64,000 nucleotides of DNA from Bryoerythrophyllum caledonicum (taxonomy: Eukaryota > Streptophyta > Bryopsida > Pottiales > Pottiaceae): assembly GCA_963971425.1 (NCBI GenBank), contig OZ020519.1, forward strand, positions 14,276,028 to 14,340,027, given 5' to 3'. The notes beneath the pieces were generated by a model. It made no database searches and had not been told where the DNA came from. It was given only the letters and a program-made list of their open reading frames with translations. Each line of letters opens with the position of its first letter. The stretch's first letter is position 1. A program made the position numbers and the translations under genes. Positions 43,251 through 55,879 of this stretch are shown here, piece by piece.

Positions 43251-43779
43251 CGTATCTCACCTAAGAACCTTTGGATGTCAAGTTTGAGTACCTATAGCTG
43301 AACCTTGGAGAATGACTATTAGCACCCATCGGCACGAAGGAATATATGTAGGATTTGATTCCCCCAATATCATCTGATATATTTCTCCCTCTACAGGAAC
43401 CCTATTACGTGCTAGATTTGCAAATTATAAATTGTAGAAGATGTCTTTCCCTCCATGATCATAGAAAATCCATCTCCCAAACTAGAATTCTGGGCCCCAG
43501 AAACATTCACACTAAACCCTGTCCCCAGAACTGTCCTATGTGAGACCGAAGTGAAGAAGCTCGTTCACCTCTAGAACCTAGCCGATAGACTCTCAAATGG
43601 CTTCAATGCCGGACATTGTAATACCCGGAATCCCCTACCCGGAACAGGTTTCCAACCAATCAGTATCCTTCCAATTAAACGGAAATCTGATCACGAGTCT
43701 TCATCCTCGAATGCTATCCGATCCCAACCCCAAAATTTTCTATCTGACGTAAATTCCATTAGTTCAAATGAGGTCGAAG

Positions 43780-45437
43780 CTTTTGTTTCTTGGCTAACCC
43801 TTTCAGATAATGATCCTCAAACCCTAAAACATGCAAAAGCTAGTCCTGAATGGCCTGAATGGTCAAAAGCTTTAGAGGCAGAGTACAATTCTCTTAGAAA
43901 ACGCAAAATATTTGGTCCTTTAGCCACAGATCTCTCTAACTAACCGATTGGATTCAAACTGATTTTTACCCGCAAGAGAGATGAGAAAGGAAACATTCTG
44001 CGTTACAAAGTACGTTTAGTAGCCCAGGGCTTTAACCAACGACCCGATATCGACTTCAAATTTACCTACTCACCAGTCATGGATAACACTTCCTTTAGAT
44101 ACCTACTTAGCTTTGTTGTCCACTTATCCCTAGAAACACAACTTTTAGATGTGGTGACCACATACCTCTACGGACCCTTGGACGCTGACATCTATATCAA
44201 ACCCCCTCCTGACTTCATTCCTTTGACCAAGCCGGGGACACCAGCGACTATTACAGGAAAATTCTCCGGGCTTAAACTACAGCGCGCTTTGTATGGACTC
44301 AAACAAGCCGGACGAATGTGGTATCAACACTTACGGGATTTCCTATTGAACCACGATTTCCAACACGACCCCATTCTCCCCTGTATCTTCACCTTCAAGG
44401 ATAGCCAAGGTTTTGTAATCATAGCAGTTTACGTAGATGACCTCAATCTTGTGGAGACTGTCCACGCATGCACATATGCCGTGACCTTACTCACGGGCCA
44501 ATTCGAGATGAAGCTCCTTGGCCAAGCAACCTTCTGCCTTGGCCTCTAGATTGCCCATCTAGCCGATGGCAGTATTCTCCTTCACCAAACATGCTACACT
44601 CAGCGCCTCCTCAAGACTTTTAATATGGACCAGGCCAATCCCCTTGCGGCGCCAATGATCGGACGAAGCAAGAGAGCTGAAGATCTATACCGTCCTTACG
44701 AGGAGGAGGAAGACGAGGAGTTAACGGACAAAACCAAGTACCTCGCAGTGGTCGGAGCCTTACTTTATCTTTCCACTTACACAAGACCAGATATATCATT
44801 TGCTACAAGTGTGTTGGCGAGACACAGTCAAAAACCGACAGCAGGACACTGGAACGGGGTGAAACATCTATTCAGATACTTACGAGGGACAAAAGACTTT
44901 GGATTTCGTTATACGAAGGGCGGAACACTTGAGATGGTTGGATATGCCGATTCAAGATTCAAGATTGATGAAGTATCCGGTAAATCTCAGACAAGGTATA
45001 TCTTTCTCAAGAACAATGCTCCAATTTCATGGAAATCTGTCAAACAGACAGTAACGGCAACATCCACTAACCATGCGGAGTTGATTGCACTCCACGAAGC
45101 TGTACGAGAGGTGGTATGGCTGCGAACGATGGACAAGATTTTGATGGAGCAGTGCGGCCTAGCCTCAAGTAGCGGACCGACCACCATATTCGAAGACAAC
45201 GCTGCGTGTATCGCACAGGTCACCGCGGGATTCATCAAGGCCGACCGTAGCAAGCATATCAGCCTACAAATCTTTGGATTCACACAAGACCTCATCGAAT
45301 CATGCCAAATAGATGTCAAGAAAATCGAATCAGCACACAACATATCTGACATGCTTACCAAGGCGCTACTTGCCTACAAGCACAAGGAACTGATGAAGAA
45401 AGCGGGAATGCGACCCCTACATGATTTCATTTCTTGA
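43780..45437 (+). pseudogene. copia reverse transcriptase and RNase H
   Basis: RT starts near 43790 (EWPEWSKALEAEY), crosses TAA (43941-43943) and continues through KRDEKGNILRYKVRLVAQGF, LKLQRALYGLKQAGRMW and the catalytic YVDD (44430-44441). TAG (44547-44549) separates it from the RNase H part, which carries GALLYLSTYTRPDISFATS, VGYADSRF, TNHAELIAL, EDNAACI and the C-terminal DMLTKAL. All four RNase H acidic positions are present. Confidence 0.9.
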
Positions 45438-45522
45438 ACAGGTTACACTCTTTTTCTCCCTTGGGATTTTTCCTTCATAAGGTTTTCCCTGACGTCAATT
45501 TTTTAATGAGGTAACCCTGGAT

Positions 45523-45532
45523 CAAGGAGGAG
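45523..45532 (+). other. Polypurine tract of copia element
   Basis: aggaggag-type purine run directly upstream of the 3' LTR, in the position of the plus-strand primer. Confidence 0.75.
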
Positions 45533-45711
45533 TGTAGAGATAACCAATCCTAAGGTTACACCTAGGTTTCTCCGCCTAGTTAACTCATAGTTAAGTCTCG
45601 GCAACTTCCTCTTCTACTTTTAGCATGTATCACACCAGACCATTATATAAACAATCTCCTACCTCTGGTAGAATCACTTCTCTTTCATCTCGTTTGCTCT
45701 TCATCACAACA
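45533..45711 (+). repeat. 3' LTR of copia element
   Basis: Starts TGTAGAGATAACC and ends CATCACAACA. Same length as the 5' LTR with 7 substitutions and no indels. The fourth base (A for T) breaks the left TGTT end. Confidence 0.95.
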
Positions 45712-45714
45712 GGG

Positions 45715-45763
45715 AGGTCATTCAACCTCATCATGTTGAAATACGACACCATACATGTAGAAT
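45715..45763 (+). repeat. 49-bp direct repeat, right of the copia element
   Basis: Matches 40723-40771 at 47 of 49 bases (a for t and g for a near the middle). Confidence 0.95.
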
Positions 45764-46168
45764 ACTGAGGCCACCAGCGGCACCGTATGACGTTTAAGGG
45801 CTAAAATGCCTTGGTACTTTCGAGAGTAATTTCCTGATAATTTATACCAGGTCAAACGAAGCTGACGTCAGCACCGAAACCTAAAAGGCAAGGAAACCAC
45901 AGCAAAATCGCAAACAAACAATATGCACAGAAAATCGATGGCCATCGTTTTGTTGTTTTGTTGTTTTTCTGTGAACGATGACGAGCTTTGAATGCGCGTC
46001 CTCGCTCCTTCCCCGCGCTGTAGTTCCCCCGCCACCACTGTGCACAGGTTTGTAGCGATGTATGGTATGGAGTTAGGCGTGTTGCTGTTGTTGTTGTGAG
46101 TTGTTTTCCGGGGGTTAGGGTTTGCGGGAGGGAGGGAGGGAGGGAGGGAGGGAGGGGGTTTTGTTTCC
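45764..46168 (+). promoter_or_regulatory. TIP1 upstream region with GGGA-repeat 5' UTR
   Basis: The region between the copia element and the TIP1 ATG. A (GGGA)n tract at 46126-46158 ends 10 bases before the start codon and is a candidate RNA G-quadruplex. A (GTT)n tract lies at 46081-46100. No convincing TATA box. Confidence 0.5.
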
Positions 46169-49100
46169 ATGGCGTCGGAAATTGAGATAGTAGGCGAGGG
46201 CGGGGGCACGGCGGAGGGAGTGGAGGCCCCGTCGTCGTCGTCGTCGTCGTCCGCCGGGGATGCTGCGCAGAAGCGCGACGACGTGTACACGGCCGCGGCC
46301 TACGGGGACGTGGACAAGCTGCGGATGCTCGTGGAGGACCGCGGCTGCTCCGTGCTGGAGCCCGATTCCGGAGGCTACTTCGCCTTGCAATGGTGTGCGC
46401 TGAATAACCGCACTGCTGCTGCTCAATATCTCCTTGAGGTTCGCCATTTCGAAATTTTTATCTCGGCGAATTTCGTTTTTTTTTTGGGCGGACCTGGTGC
46501 ATTTTTAGTTTCGCGTTCTGGTTTTTTGGTTTAGACTTTTCAGGTTTTTCAGTGAGATCGTCGACTGTGTAGAGTACTTGACCGGAGTTTTTTTTCGTCG
46601 GAGATCGTGGATTGTGAAAATGTATAGAGTAATCAAACGGAGTTTTCTGCTGTCTGAAGTAGTCCAGTTTTTTTGTGAGATTGGTAGCTCGCAATGATAT
46701 TACGAGTTGGAAGAAAATTCTGGAAAAAAGCAGGGAGCAAGAGAAAAGCTTCGAGTGTCTTTTTCTGAGTGTAGCAGAGTTTTTTCTGGCCTAATTCGGG
46801 TTCAAGGATCGTACGTCGGTATGCTATTTAATAATATGATAACGAGGTTCTTCTGTCTTGAAATGAGCAGTGTAGGGGAATTAGACGTAGTGCATAGCTC
46901 CCGGTGAGATTTTGGCAGACAATAACCCTTGTATTCGTTAGTACGAGGGAAGTTTTGTAGAAAGAAGAATCAGCGTGAAGTTTTTTTAATCCGGAAGGGA
47001 ACACTCGTGAAGAAATGGAAACACTCTGCTATTGCTTCATATTCGCTCACAAGAAACACGTTGGGAATGCATGCAGCGTGGAGCAGATGTGAACGCCACT
47101 GATTTCACGGGACAAACTGCTTTGCACTGGACCGCTGTGCGGGGGTCGATTCAGGTGGCGGAGTTGCTGCTTCAGAGTGGAGCTCGCATCGAGTGTGCAG
47201 ATTCACATGGATACCGAGTGAGTGGAGAATGTTTCATCCTTTGTTTTCTCGTCCTTTTTTGCTGTATATCTATATGCTTCAGTTCACTGTATATCATGGA
47301 TACTGCTTTGTGTTCAATTGCTTGAGGTATGGTAACTCTTTGAGGAGCTTTTTGAGTATTAATCTGGTTTTTTTCTTCAGACATCTCATGTGGCCGCTCA
47401 ATATGGGCATACCGCCCTGCTGTACCATATTGTCACAAAATGGGGTGCGGAAGTGGATCCTCCGGACCATGACGGACGCAGCCCTTTGCATTGGTAGGCA
47501 TTGCTTCATTTATCTTCCTTCCAGACGTGAAGTTGGAAAGCTTTACGTGCGCTTTAGCACAGATAGGGTTGTTCCTTTCACAGCTTCTCAGATGCATGTT
47601 ATGTTCGGTCTTCCAGGGTCATTTTGCCGCAGTCAAAACAACATGTTGAATGTTGTGTTGCTCTACAGGGCTTCGTACAAAGGGTTTGCGGATAGTATTC
47701 GATTACTACTTTTTATGGACGCATGTTTGGATCGGGCAGATAAAGAAGGTATGCGTTTTAAATTGCCTGCATAATTCAAGGTGGAGCTAATTGAATTGTT
47801 GGCAAAATAGATGAAGATAGATATCATGGCTCTACATGGATTTTGTCAGTTTTTGTCTGCTGCCATATCTCTAGCTCAAAGGTGAAAAATTACAGTCTTC
47901 ACTTAAAAATACGAGATGGGAGTGATGGAAGCATGCCTTCCCTAAATCATGTGTATCCGAACCGTTTGTCGCAGGGTGCACACCTTTGCACTGGGCAGCA
48001 ATCCGAGGTAATTTGGAAGCCTGCACAGTGTTGGTACAGGCTGGTACACTAGATGATTTAATGGCGAAGGAGTCAACTGGTTGCACTGCAGCACAGCTGG
48101 CATCTGACAAAGGGCACCGCCATGTGGCTCTGTTTTTGGTAAGGAACTGTGCTAAAGAAAAGCATTGGTCACTTACAAGCTTCGGATAATGTAATATAAT
48201 TTTTTGAATATTTTTACCAGGTGGTGAAAAACAAATATTCTGAAAATTTCATAAATTTAAACAACTGTGAGAAAACTTGATGCGTTGAAATTTGAAATGG
48301 AACATTGATCTCTATTCTCCTTGTGTGACCAGGTTATTCTGTTTCACTTAATTGCATTTCTCCTGATGATTCATGTGTGTGAATGTTTCTGTTTTTTCCC
48401 TCTCCTACATAACATTTTTCCTTCGGATGGGTTTCTGTATGCAGACAAACGCTAAAAGAATTTTTAATAACCGCTGGGACGACAAGGCTCGTATGGGAAA
48501 ATTTGCCAAGCTCGGATTGGCTCCTGTCCTATGGGCTGTAATTATAGGCCTTCTTCTTGTTTTCATCAACTCTGTGATCACATGTACGTATTTATCCATC
48601 ATTGAACTACATTTCATTTCAATTTATTTTCTTCCATTACGAGGAGTGCGTTGGGAACTATTTGCTGAACCATGGCTGAGTAGTACAATATTCTATGAAG
48701 AAGTTATGAATATCTATCAGAAATAAATATTGCGTAAAAGTTAATGCCACGTTGTGCCTTCGTGACATATTGTGGAGCGTACAGCTTATTTGAGTTGGGA
48801 TACTAATTGGTAGGATTTTAGGGGTACTTTTGGGGGGTTGGGAATTTTCTCTGGCCTGTTTTGGTGGAAAAGAATCGTCTCTTAACGGATTATTAGTGAC
48901 ACTCTTTGAACCGTCCTCCGAATGTTACCTTATATATTTGTGGGCTGTAACAGCAAGCACACTGTTAACTATAACAGCTGGAGATGGATTTTGGGCTTGT
49001 TTGGTCATTTTATTGGCAAGTGGCGGCCTTTTCCTTCTATATCGTTGCACCAGGTTTGTACATCTTGTATAGTAATTTGGAGTGCTTGGTGGACACGTCC

Positions 49101-51296
49101 ACAGATTATTATATTTAGAATTAGACCATTAGCAGCATCCAGACTGAATGTTTTTCACTTGAAACTGATATATTCGAAGTAAAGCTTTAGGAAACTGCAC
49201 CTTTTGTACTGCTTGCTGGTTGGTTAGTGCGGCGAAAACGGAGTGGCAGTTGCTCTCGAGATTAGTTCTGTTGTGATTAGATTTCTGCCAACCAGAGTTA
49301 TTCACGTTCTCTCATTTCACTGGTACCTGCAACAGCTGATTTGTTGGTGGTTTTGAATGTTGCAGTAAGGATCCTGGGTATATCAGTCATATGCGTGGAC
49401 AATCCTCACCAAGGGACACAGAGCAGCAGGTAAGTATGATGATGGGGTTGCAATCGTGGCTTCATACATGTCGCTATTCGAACATTTTCAAGTCTGCCAT
49501 CATCACTGGTTATGATAACTGAAATTGCGATATATTTGCGCTCTTCTGTCCGTATCTGTACACAGGAGAATCTGTTGAAAAGGGATTTGAGCAACCCAGC
49601 GTTGTGGGCAGGCTACTGGGCGCAGTTATGTCCCACTTGCAAGGTTCGACAATTCAACTTTTTATCTGATGAATTTTTCAAAAATAATTTCTTAACACAA
49701 GCCAATCTGATGCGCTTCATGTCGCTTTTACATTTCTCTTTGCATTGGACTATGTAGTTTGATATTGCTGATTGTTGTTTCTTTTCTTATAGATTGTACG
49801 ACCACTCCGATCCAAGCACTGCTCTTCTTGCAACCGCTGCGTTGATCAATTCGACCATCATTGTCCTTGGGTTTCAAATTGTGTCGGCAAGGTTCGCTTC
49901 CTACTCTGTTTTAGTTCGATCTCCTTGACAGTATCTCATGTGAACAACGTTGTTTTTGGGGCAACCGTGTTTTATGAACACACAAGTTCTTATTTCTTCC
50001 TGTTGTCATCGTGTTAGAGTAGATTGGTGGTAACAAGGGAGGATCATATTCTGCTTCATAAGAAATCTTAGCTTGCCTTCGTTGATGTGTTCCTGTATGC
50101 GTATGAATCCTCAGACTGCTGACTTGCTTTTTACAGAACAACAAGTGGGATTTCTTTATTTTCTTATGTATGGAGTGTTCAGCCATGATTATTGCACTCG
50201 TCGTAACTTTTCATCGTAAGCCACCTTGACTTTAGTATCACACTTCAGTTTTTCTGATTCTCTCTCAGTAGAAGCATTTTGGATCACCCTGAAACAAGGG
50301 GTGGACACCCTATTCAACTGTATCACACCACATCGACAGAAAAGATTCTTATGGTCGTGTTCCTGCGTGTGGAATTATTTCGGCTGTTGTTATAGGGCTG
50401 TGGCTTGACCCATCAGCACCCTCAGGGTTCGGGAACTTCCTACGACATATTGCATTGTTCCACAGTGGCGCACTTGTATTTTTAATTGGAGATGTATTTC
50501 TTCTATTTGGTGCTGGTACATTGACTGGAATGCAAGCCCTGCAGGTACGAACCTATTCCTTTCTCGTCTCCTTTTATGTCTGATCAACATTGCTAGATTT
50601 TTTGTCTTTACTCAGCATGGGATCATCCTGAGAATAATTGTGCTACAGATTGCTCGGAATATCACCACCAATGAGATGGCGAATTCCTTGAGATACGGTT
50701 ACCTCAAAGGTGCCGACGGCCGATTCCGCAATCCTTACGACTTCGGGTGCCGGAAAAACTGTGTCGATTTTCTCCTTAATGGCTACAATGAAGATATAGA
50801 AGTCCCCTGGGAGCCAATCCAACAACACGGAGGCGTGATACAAATGGGTGAAAGGTATGAATCATGACAAGAAATGCCATCTCAATATTACACCCCTACT
50901 TTCAATTTATCTTCCTACTCCTGCCTTGCTCTAAGGTGGTCGTTCAGTCAAAATCCTTCAAGTATGTGTGGAAGAGCTAGGTGGTCTCAAACCAGTTGTA
51001 GCCGTCTTGGGGAATAAGTTAGCATGTGATACTAGCTGCCTTTCTCTCCTTCAAGTTGCTATGTCTTCGACTTATTATACTACTATTCATGTGAGTGCAG
51101 GTCAGTGGCGGCAGGGGCAGTAGGAGCAAGTCTAGGCGGATTACCGGGGCAATCTCCAAGCAATGTGCCGAATGGGCTGCGAAACCACCATGTACACTCC
51201 TCCACATGCTCCCACCACAACCACGCCTCGCCGCTGGGGCTGGGGCTGGGAAGCAGCCTCGGGTTGCCCAACCATGACCGGGATCACACTGCGTAG
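46169..51296 (+). CDS. TIP1: TIP1-type ankyrin-repeat DHHC protein S-acyltransferase
   Basis: Fourteen exons with GT-AG introns and consistent phase: 46169-46438, 47077-47217, 47381-47493, 47669-47748, 47975-48138, 48445-48583, 48954-49053, 49366-49429, 49566-49643, 49793-49891, 50137-50215, 50396-50544, 50649-50854, 51101-51296; 625 residues, close to the Arabidopsis TIP1 length. The N-terminus is low-complexity (poly-Ser), followed by about six ankyrin repeats ([56 protein letters not shown]). Two membrane segments follow, then the cytosolic Cys-rich DHHC domain in exon 10 ([20 protein letters not shown]), two more membrane segments, the TTxE-type [16 protein letters not shown], and an Asn/His-rich tail ending in Gly-Leu repeats. 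By family it palmitoylates proteins at Golgi or plasma membrane and in Arabidopsis affects root hair and cell growth. Confidence 0.95.
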
Positions 51297-52570
51297 AAGA
51301 GGATCCACCACCTCCCACACGGGTAACCCTCTGGGACCTTGTATTGATTTAGTTGATGTAGATGCCTGTTTCTTGCGTTTCCGTGAATTTATATACAGCT
51401 CAATATTCGCTTCTTCCATTGTTCTCACGTTGATGGTTTCTTGCTTTCAATTGATGGCTTTTTTTTCTTTCAGTTGTGGTTTTTTCCCTCTCAGTTCTTC
51501 CTTCAGAACTGGATATGGCATTTTGGAGCTTTTGAAATTGAGGCTGTTTTTTTCCTCTAGTTCATTGAGTGTTGTACTATGATGCGTTTTTAAGGATTCT
51601 TGAATTTGTTTGCGCTTCTGTTTTCATTTGAACTTTTCAGTAGTAAAGAGTCACCCTAGACTCTCACTTATGTTTTGACCTCGTCTGGCATACTTGGTTT
51701 AAAATCTAAAACTTGTGGAATGCAAAACTTTGACACCAAGGGAAGTCAAATCCCTTAAAACCAGGGAAGTAGAAAATACGTTTTTCGTCGCTTTGCACAC
51801 TGTAATGTTTCAATCTCTGTGGTCAAAGTTTATGAGAATTTGTGAGCATGTGACTTCTAAAGTACCGTGACTATGTTTCTGCAATATTGCCCCTCTAAGA
51901 TGTGATGCTATGAAATTCGTTCAAACATCTATTAACTACTTTTAGGTGTAGGTTTTAAAGTTATCTATTATCAGGAAGACTTAAAAATTGATGGTACAAA
52001 TTAAAAGATATGTGCATTTGAAGTAGGCCATGCTCCATGTGTACATAGGGTTAGTATACTTTGATTCAAAGTAATGGCATATTTTTTTACTACGTGTAAA
52101 ATTTTTATGGAACTATGTTTTACCTTATGTTATGTTCTTGCATGCCAAAAATCACAAGTAATGGTACTAAACATCTCTTAATTACTTTAAATCTTTATTT
52201 TTCCTCAGCTTTAGGATTTAGTTATCCTTTAATCTACTTTTAGCCATTTTTCCTTATCATTCTTATTAAGCTCATGGTTTGGCAGTCTTGTTTCACCCAT
52301 CCAAGGCCGTGGTTTCTTATCGCCCACCTTTATCTTTAATTTTTTAGAGCCACCTCACATTAGGCTCACAGGGAGGAGTTTAAAGAGAGAAGTCTAAAGA
52401 TTGAAAACAAATGATTGAATACTGAAGATTGGAGGTTGAAGACAGCAAGATTTGACAAAACCCATAGTTACATACCTCGAGTATTCTCAAAGTGCGCTCC
52501 TCTTTACCTGACATTGTTTTAATTCAACTACAGGCTCTATATCCTCTATCGCGTCATCGGAGTCATTAGA
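51297..52570. other. TIP1 3' region and intergenic DNA with MITE relic
   Basis: The first 350 bases are T-rich and probably 3' UTR. From about 51650 to 51900 the sequence resembles the interior of the piggyBac-like MITE (aagtcaaa, caatctctgtggtcaaagtt, accaagggaagtcaaa), as an old fragment without termini. The rest is AT-rich without genes. Confidence 0.45.
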
Positions 52571-53726
52571 TCAACTATAAGGGTTCTTCTCACGTCCTGT
52601 ATCTTGTGAAGCGCCTTCGAAGACGTCTGCAATGCACAAGATCTGCGATGGACCAAACTGCCCTATGTCCAGCCCTATTAAATCTGCCAATGTGGAAAGA
52701 TCTCTATCTTCCTCAACGGACGTCCTTGGAGTTGCCGGATCTCCAAGACACTCTGATGCGTCATGCTCCTCCTCTTCAGTCGTTGCCATCGAATGTAACT
52801 TCTCCATATAAAACTTCTGAAATTGAACTCTCATGTCCTTTGCAGCCAAAATCATATCATCAGAGATATAAGATGCATCGATAAGCACATCATGAGGGAC
52901 ACATGCATATCCCATATCCAAGGACTCACGGAGCACCATGGCACGCCAAAATGAGTCTATAGCTGCATCTTCTTGCTCCTAAGATCCGCCAAGCAAAAAA
53001 TACGTAGGCCTTCATGCTTTCTCAAAGCAAGCATGTCCTTTGCAGCTGGTAAGAAACACACTCTCATCCATGCCGCGGCTTGCTTCTCCATTGTCTCCCA
53101 ATCTCTAACAGGTCCTTCTAGGACAAAACAGTAGGGTAGATATGTTGTTGATGATATGTCCATGTTAGGAAAAATGGTAGGACCTATCAACAATATGTCC
53201 TTCATTGCCACTATTACCTGCTAGAATTGATCAAAAACCCACTACCTCGGTGCTCCAAGATAAGGATAGAGAATTTGTGCCTGGACGCCAGAAAAATAAC
53301 AAGAAAATAGTTTTAGAGGCATGGCAATGGAGGAGGTTCAGTAACTTCGTATGGTTGCGGCTGCTTTTGAATCCAATCGAAAATGATCTTCAATTCTTTT
53401 TCTGTGTGTAAAGAAGGCAAAGACATGTCATGAGGGGTGTGATCTTGAAAGAGTTGGTGAAGCAATAATGACCAACTCAACGCTTCCTTCTCCTTATCTA
53501 ACAAAACAATCCGTTCATGCTTCTTGAATTTCTCATTAACCTGAGCTATTCTAGAAGCATGCACTTTAACCTTGGACTGTCTACATGTATCCAAACGCTC
53601 TAGGTAAGTGTAAACGTCTTTGGGGTGATAAAGAAATGTTTGCACTCCACGATCAATGTTGTCGTAGTCTCGTGCCTTGAACACATCTACACATTTATTT
53701 GCTGCTTCATATACTACCAAAGACAA
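52571..53726 (-). pseudogene. Unrecognised gene in three frames
   Basis: Three successive open pieces on the - strand, in different frames: 53726-53313 (YDNIDRGVQTFLYHPKDVYTYL, coiled-coil-like KFKKHERIVLLDKEKEAL), 53211-52957 (ILLIGPTIFPNMDISS, CFVLEGPVRDWETMEKQAAAW) and 52939-52571 (DVLIDASYISDDMILAAKDM, acidic tail). The middle and last pieces meet at a CTTAG/GAGCAA junction that could be a splice acceptor, and the first ends before a T-rich, intron-like stretch. It is either a short multi-exon gene or a decayed one. No family recognised. Confidence 0.4.
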
Positions 53727-54653
53727 GCCATCCCACTTGGAAAGAACGTAGACAATATTAAACGGTTATCATATGAAAGTTGAATAAATAGCTTTAAATC
53801 TGGATTAAAAATGTTAAAACTATGTAGTGTACTTAAAAATTCAAAGAATAAAAACAATTACAAATCTTGATGGAAGAATCCAACAAGAAAACACCTCATG
53901 TGCAAAAAATCTTACAGCTAAGCTGACTGGTCTTTAGCAAATGCAACATCGCTTCTTTGGATTCCTCCAGTCTGATACGGGACTTGGCATCGAGGGCCTC
54001 TCTGAATCGTAGTATTTTAGCGTAGATTAGTTTGTTAATAATCTACGGGTTTAAAAACGTTTGACGGCGCACCACAATCATCCGTGGATGTTTTCCATCC
54101 GCTTAGGGTTGTGTGTGCGTATAGCGCCGCACACATCCTTGACATGACGTCTTTGTCAAGTCAAACTTTGTGAGTGAGTTTGAAAGTGTTTAGTGATCAC
54201 CTTTGCTTGTATTAGAGAAGTTTTGGGGTCATTGAGAGGCCCCCTAAGCCCAAAATCGGGCAACTGTTTTGAGCGGGAAACGTACAGTACACATTAGAAA
54301 ATCGTAGTGGCATATAAGGTGCCACCTCGTTGCCACACTCGAGCTCATGCAAGTTAGCAGCCAATCACTGAACTGAAGTCCATGCTTTCGCATGTGTGCT
54401 TAGATGTACTCTCAATATTTTAGTAGATCCACGGCCTTTGAAAAAAATTGAAAAAAACAGCGTTGTCCTAGCCAGACTGAATAAACAAACTGTAAATTTA
54501 TGGCGGGAATCTGATGACATGGATTAATGGTGCACAATCTAAGTATGTAATCATCCTCTTTCCCGGCCCCAGGCGTCTTAGATATTTAGTTTCAAAAGTT
54601 TTGAGGAGAGAAGCAAGTTACTTTGCTATAGCAAGTTACTTTGTTGTAGCTAA
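53727..54653. other. Spacer between two divergent unrecognised genes
   Basis: No ORF. The middle part (54050-54330) is richer in GC, with a ggttgtgtgtgcgtatagcgccgcacacatcc segment containing a gtgtgcg/cgcacac inverted pair. A duplicated agcaagttactttg lies just before the + strand ORF. Plausibly a two-way promoter, unproven. Confidence 0.35.
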
Positions 54654-55879
54654 ATGTCGAAGCCATTGGAAGAGATCCATAGTGTCATGCTCCACAACAC
54701 TGTGGATGCACGTGGTAAGTATATTCCACTGCGCTTAGAAATTGCATCATGGGTGACATTGAGAGTAGCCAAAACAAGACCATGGTATCAGGATGCTAGG
54801 ATTCATGGTGTTGACACGTTTACTGGAGCATGGAAGGTCCAAATTTTAGAGTTTAGTTTCAAAGTGGAGGTGCGACGAGGGAAAAATGTGTTGCAACTTG
54901 ACGCTATCAAGGTGCGACATGCTTATCAGCGACGACAACTACAGCTTGATCCGGCGACTTGTGTCAATGAGCTACGCGCATGCAATCTGCTGTATATGTC
55001 CTACTGGGACGACTAGGTTGATCCAACAGCAGTGATAGATGTCATTCTTGTCGTGTATCATGAGGTTGGAGAGGCTGCAGTGCGTAATGGCCGTAGTCAT
55101 AAGCAAGTGTTAGATAATGGTACTTTTTTTTTAAAACCATCTATGTTCCTCAATCTGGCACTTCCTTGTATGCTAGTCTAGAAAAATTGCCACTGCCGGC
55201 CCTTGATGATCCGCATTGGCCCCTCCCAGACATGCACACCTTAGAGGCTTTCAGAGCTAAGCTTGCGGTGGACATTGCGGAAGCAATGAAAGGGGGCACT
55301 GGTAGTAAAGCGGCACATGTGAAGTGGTTCATGCCCGTGCACGTCATGGTGGACTTCTTTTCGGTAGCAGACAACGTACGTTGCACTTCGACGATGTACA
55401 TCATCAAGGCACCATCAACAACAGTTCTGAATAGTTTAATGGATGTTGGATGGGACGAGAAGTTCCAAGCAGGGCAAGACGTGCTTAAGTTCACCGTTAG
55501 CAAGTCTAGCATGGTTTTCCGCTATCATTTAGCGCGACAGGTGTTGTATCTGAATTTTCAGTATGTGCGCTACAGGAAGGAGGGTAGTGTTTGGGTGCCC
55601 ATTGATCAGGCTGTGCTTCAGCACATGATACCCATCACAGTTGAGTTCAGAGGGAAAGAGTTGCCCAGTTTCGAGGTTGGTTCGCTTTGGCCAATTTCGC
55701 ACATTTGAAAGGAGATCTCAATTCTGCTTCTGCGAGAGGTCATCCCCGAGTACTACGACCTTGTTGTGAAGCGCCCTGGTTTGGCTGATTTCAAAATGAA
55801 TGCTCGATTTGAGCAAAGCACAGAAATCAAAGCGTTCTTGTTGGGGAAGTCCAGTACCCTGAAGATAGTCCCATGCTGA
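54654..55879 (+). pseudogene. Unrecognised ORF with stops and a T-run frameshift
   Basis: From ATG 54654 the frame runs to TAG (55014-55016), continues open to a run of nine T near 55128, shifts frame there, runs to TGA (55706-55708), and continues in frame to TGA at 55877-55879. The pieces together span about 400 codons. Notable blocks are VTLRVAKTRPWYQDARIHGVD, FTGAWKVQILEF, HVKWFMPVHVMVDFF, VGWDEKFQAGQDVLKF and LARQVLYLNFQYVRYR. No known domain or DDE motif was recognised. The gene is decaying but still has host-like GC and codon use, which suggests recent loss or a low-activity mobile gene. Confidence 0.45.

Larger units (their letters stand above)
40771..45711 (+). mobile_element. Ty1/copia LTR retrotransposon (decayed)
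   Basis: A 4.94-kb element with 179-bp LTRs, a gag-like frame, a CCHC knuckle, protease, integrase, reverse transcriptase and RNase H in the copia order (integrase before RT). In-frame stops interrupt the polyprotein at 41334, 41598, 42765, 43941 and 44547, and the segment 43250-43780 is badly decayed. The two LTRs differ at 7 of 179 positions, so the insertion is not recent. Direct 49-bp flanking repeats replace the usual 5-bp duplication. It lies between RBL and TIP1 without disrupting either. Confidence 0.95.
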
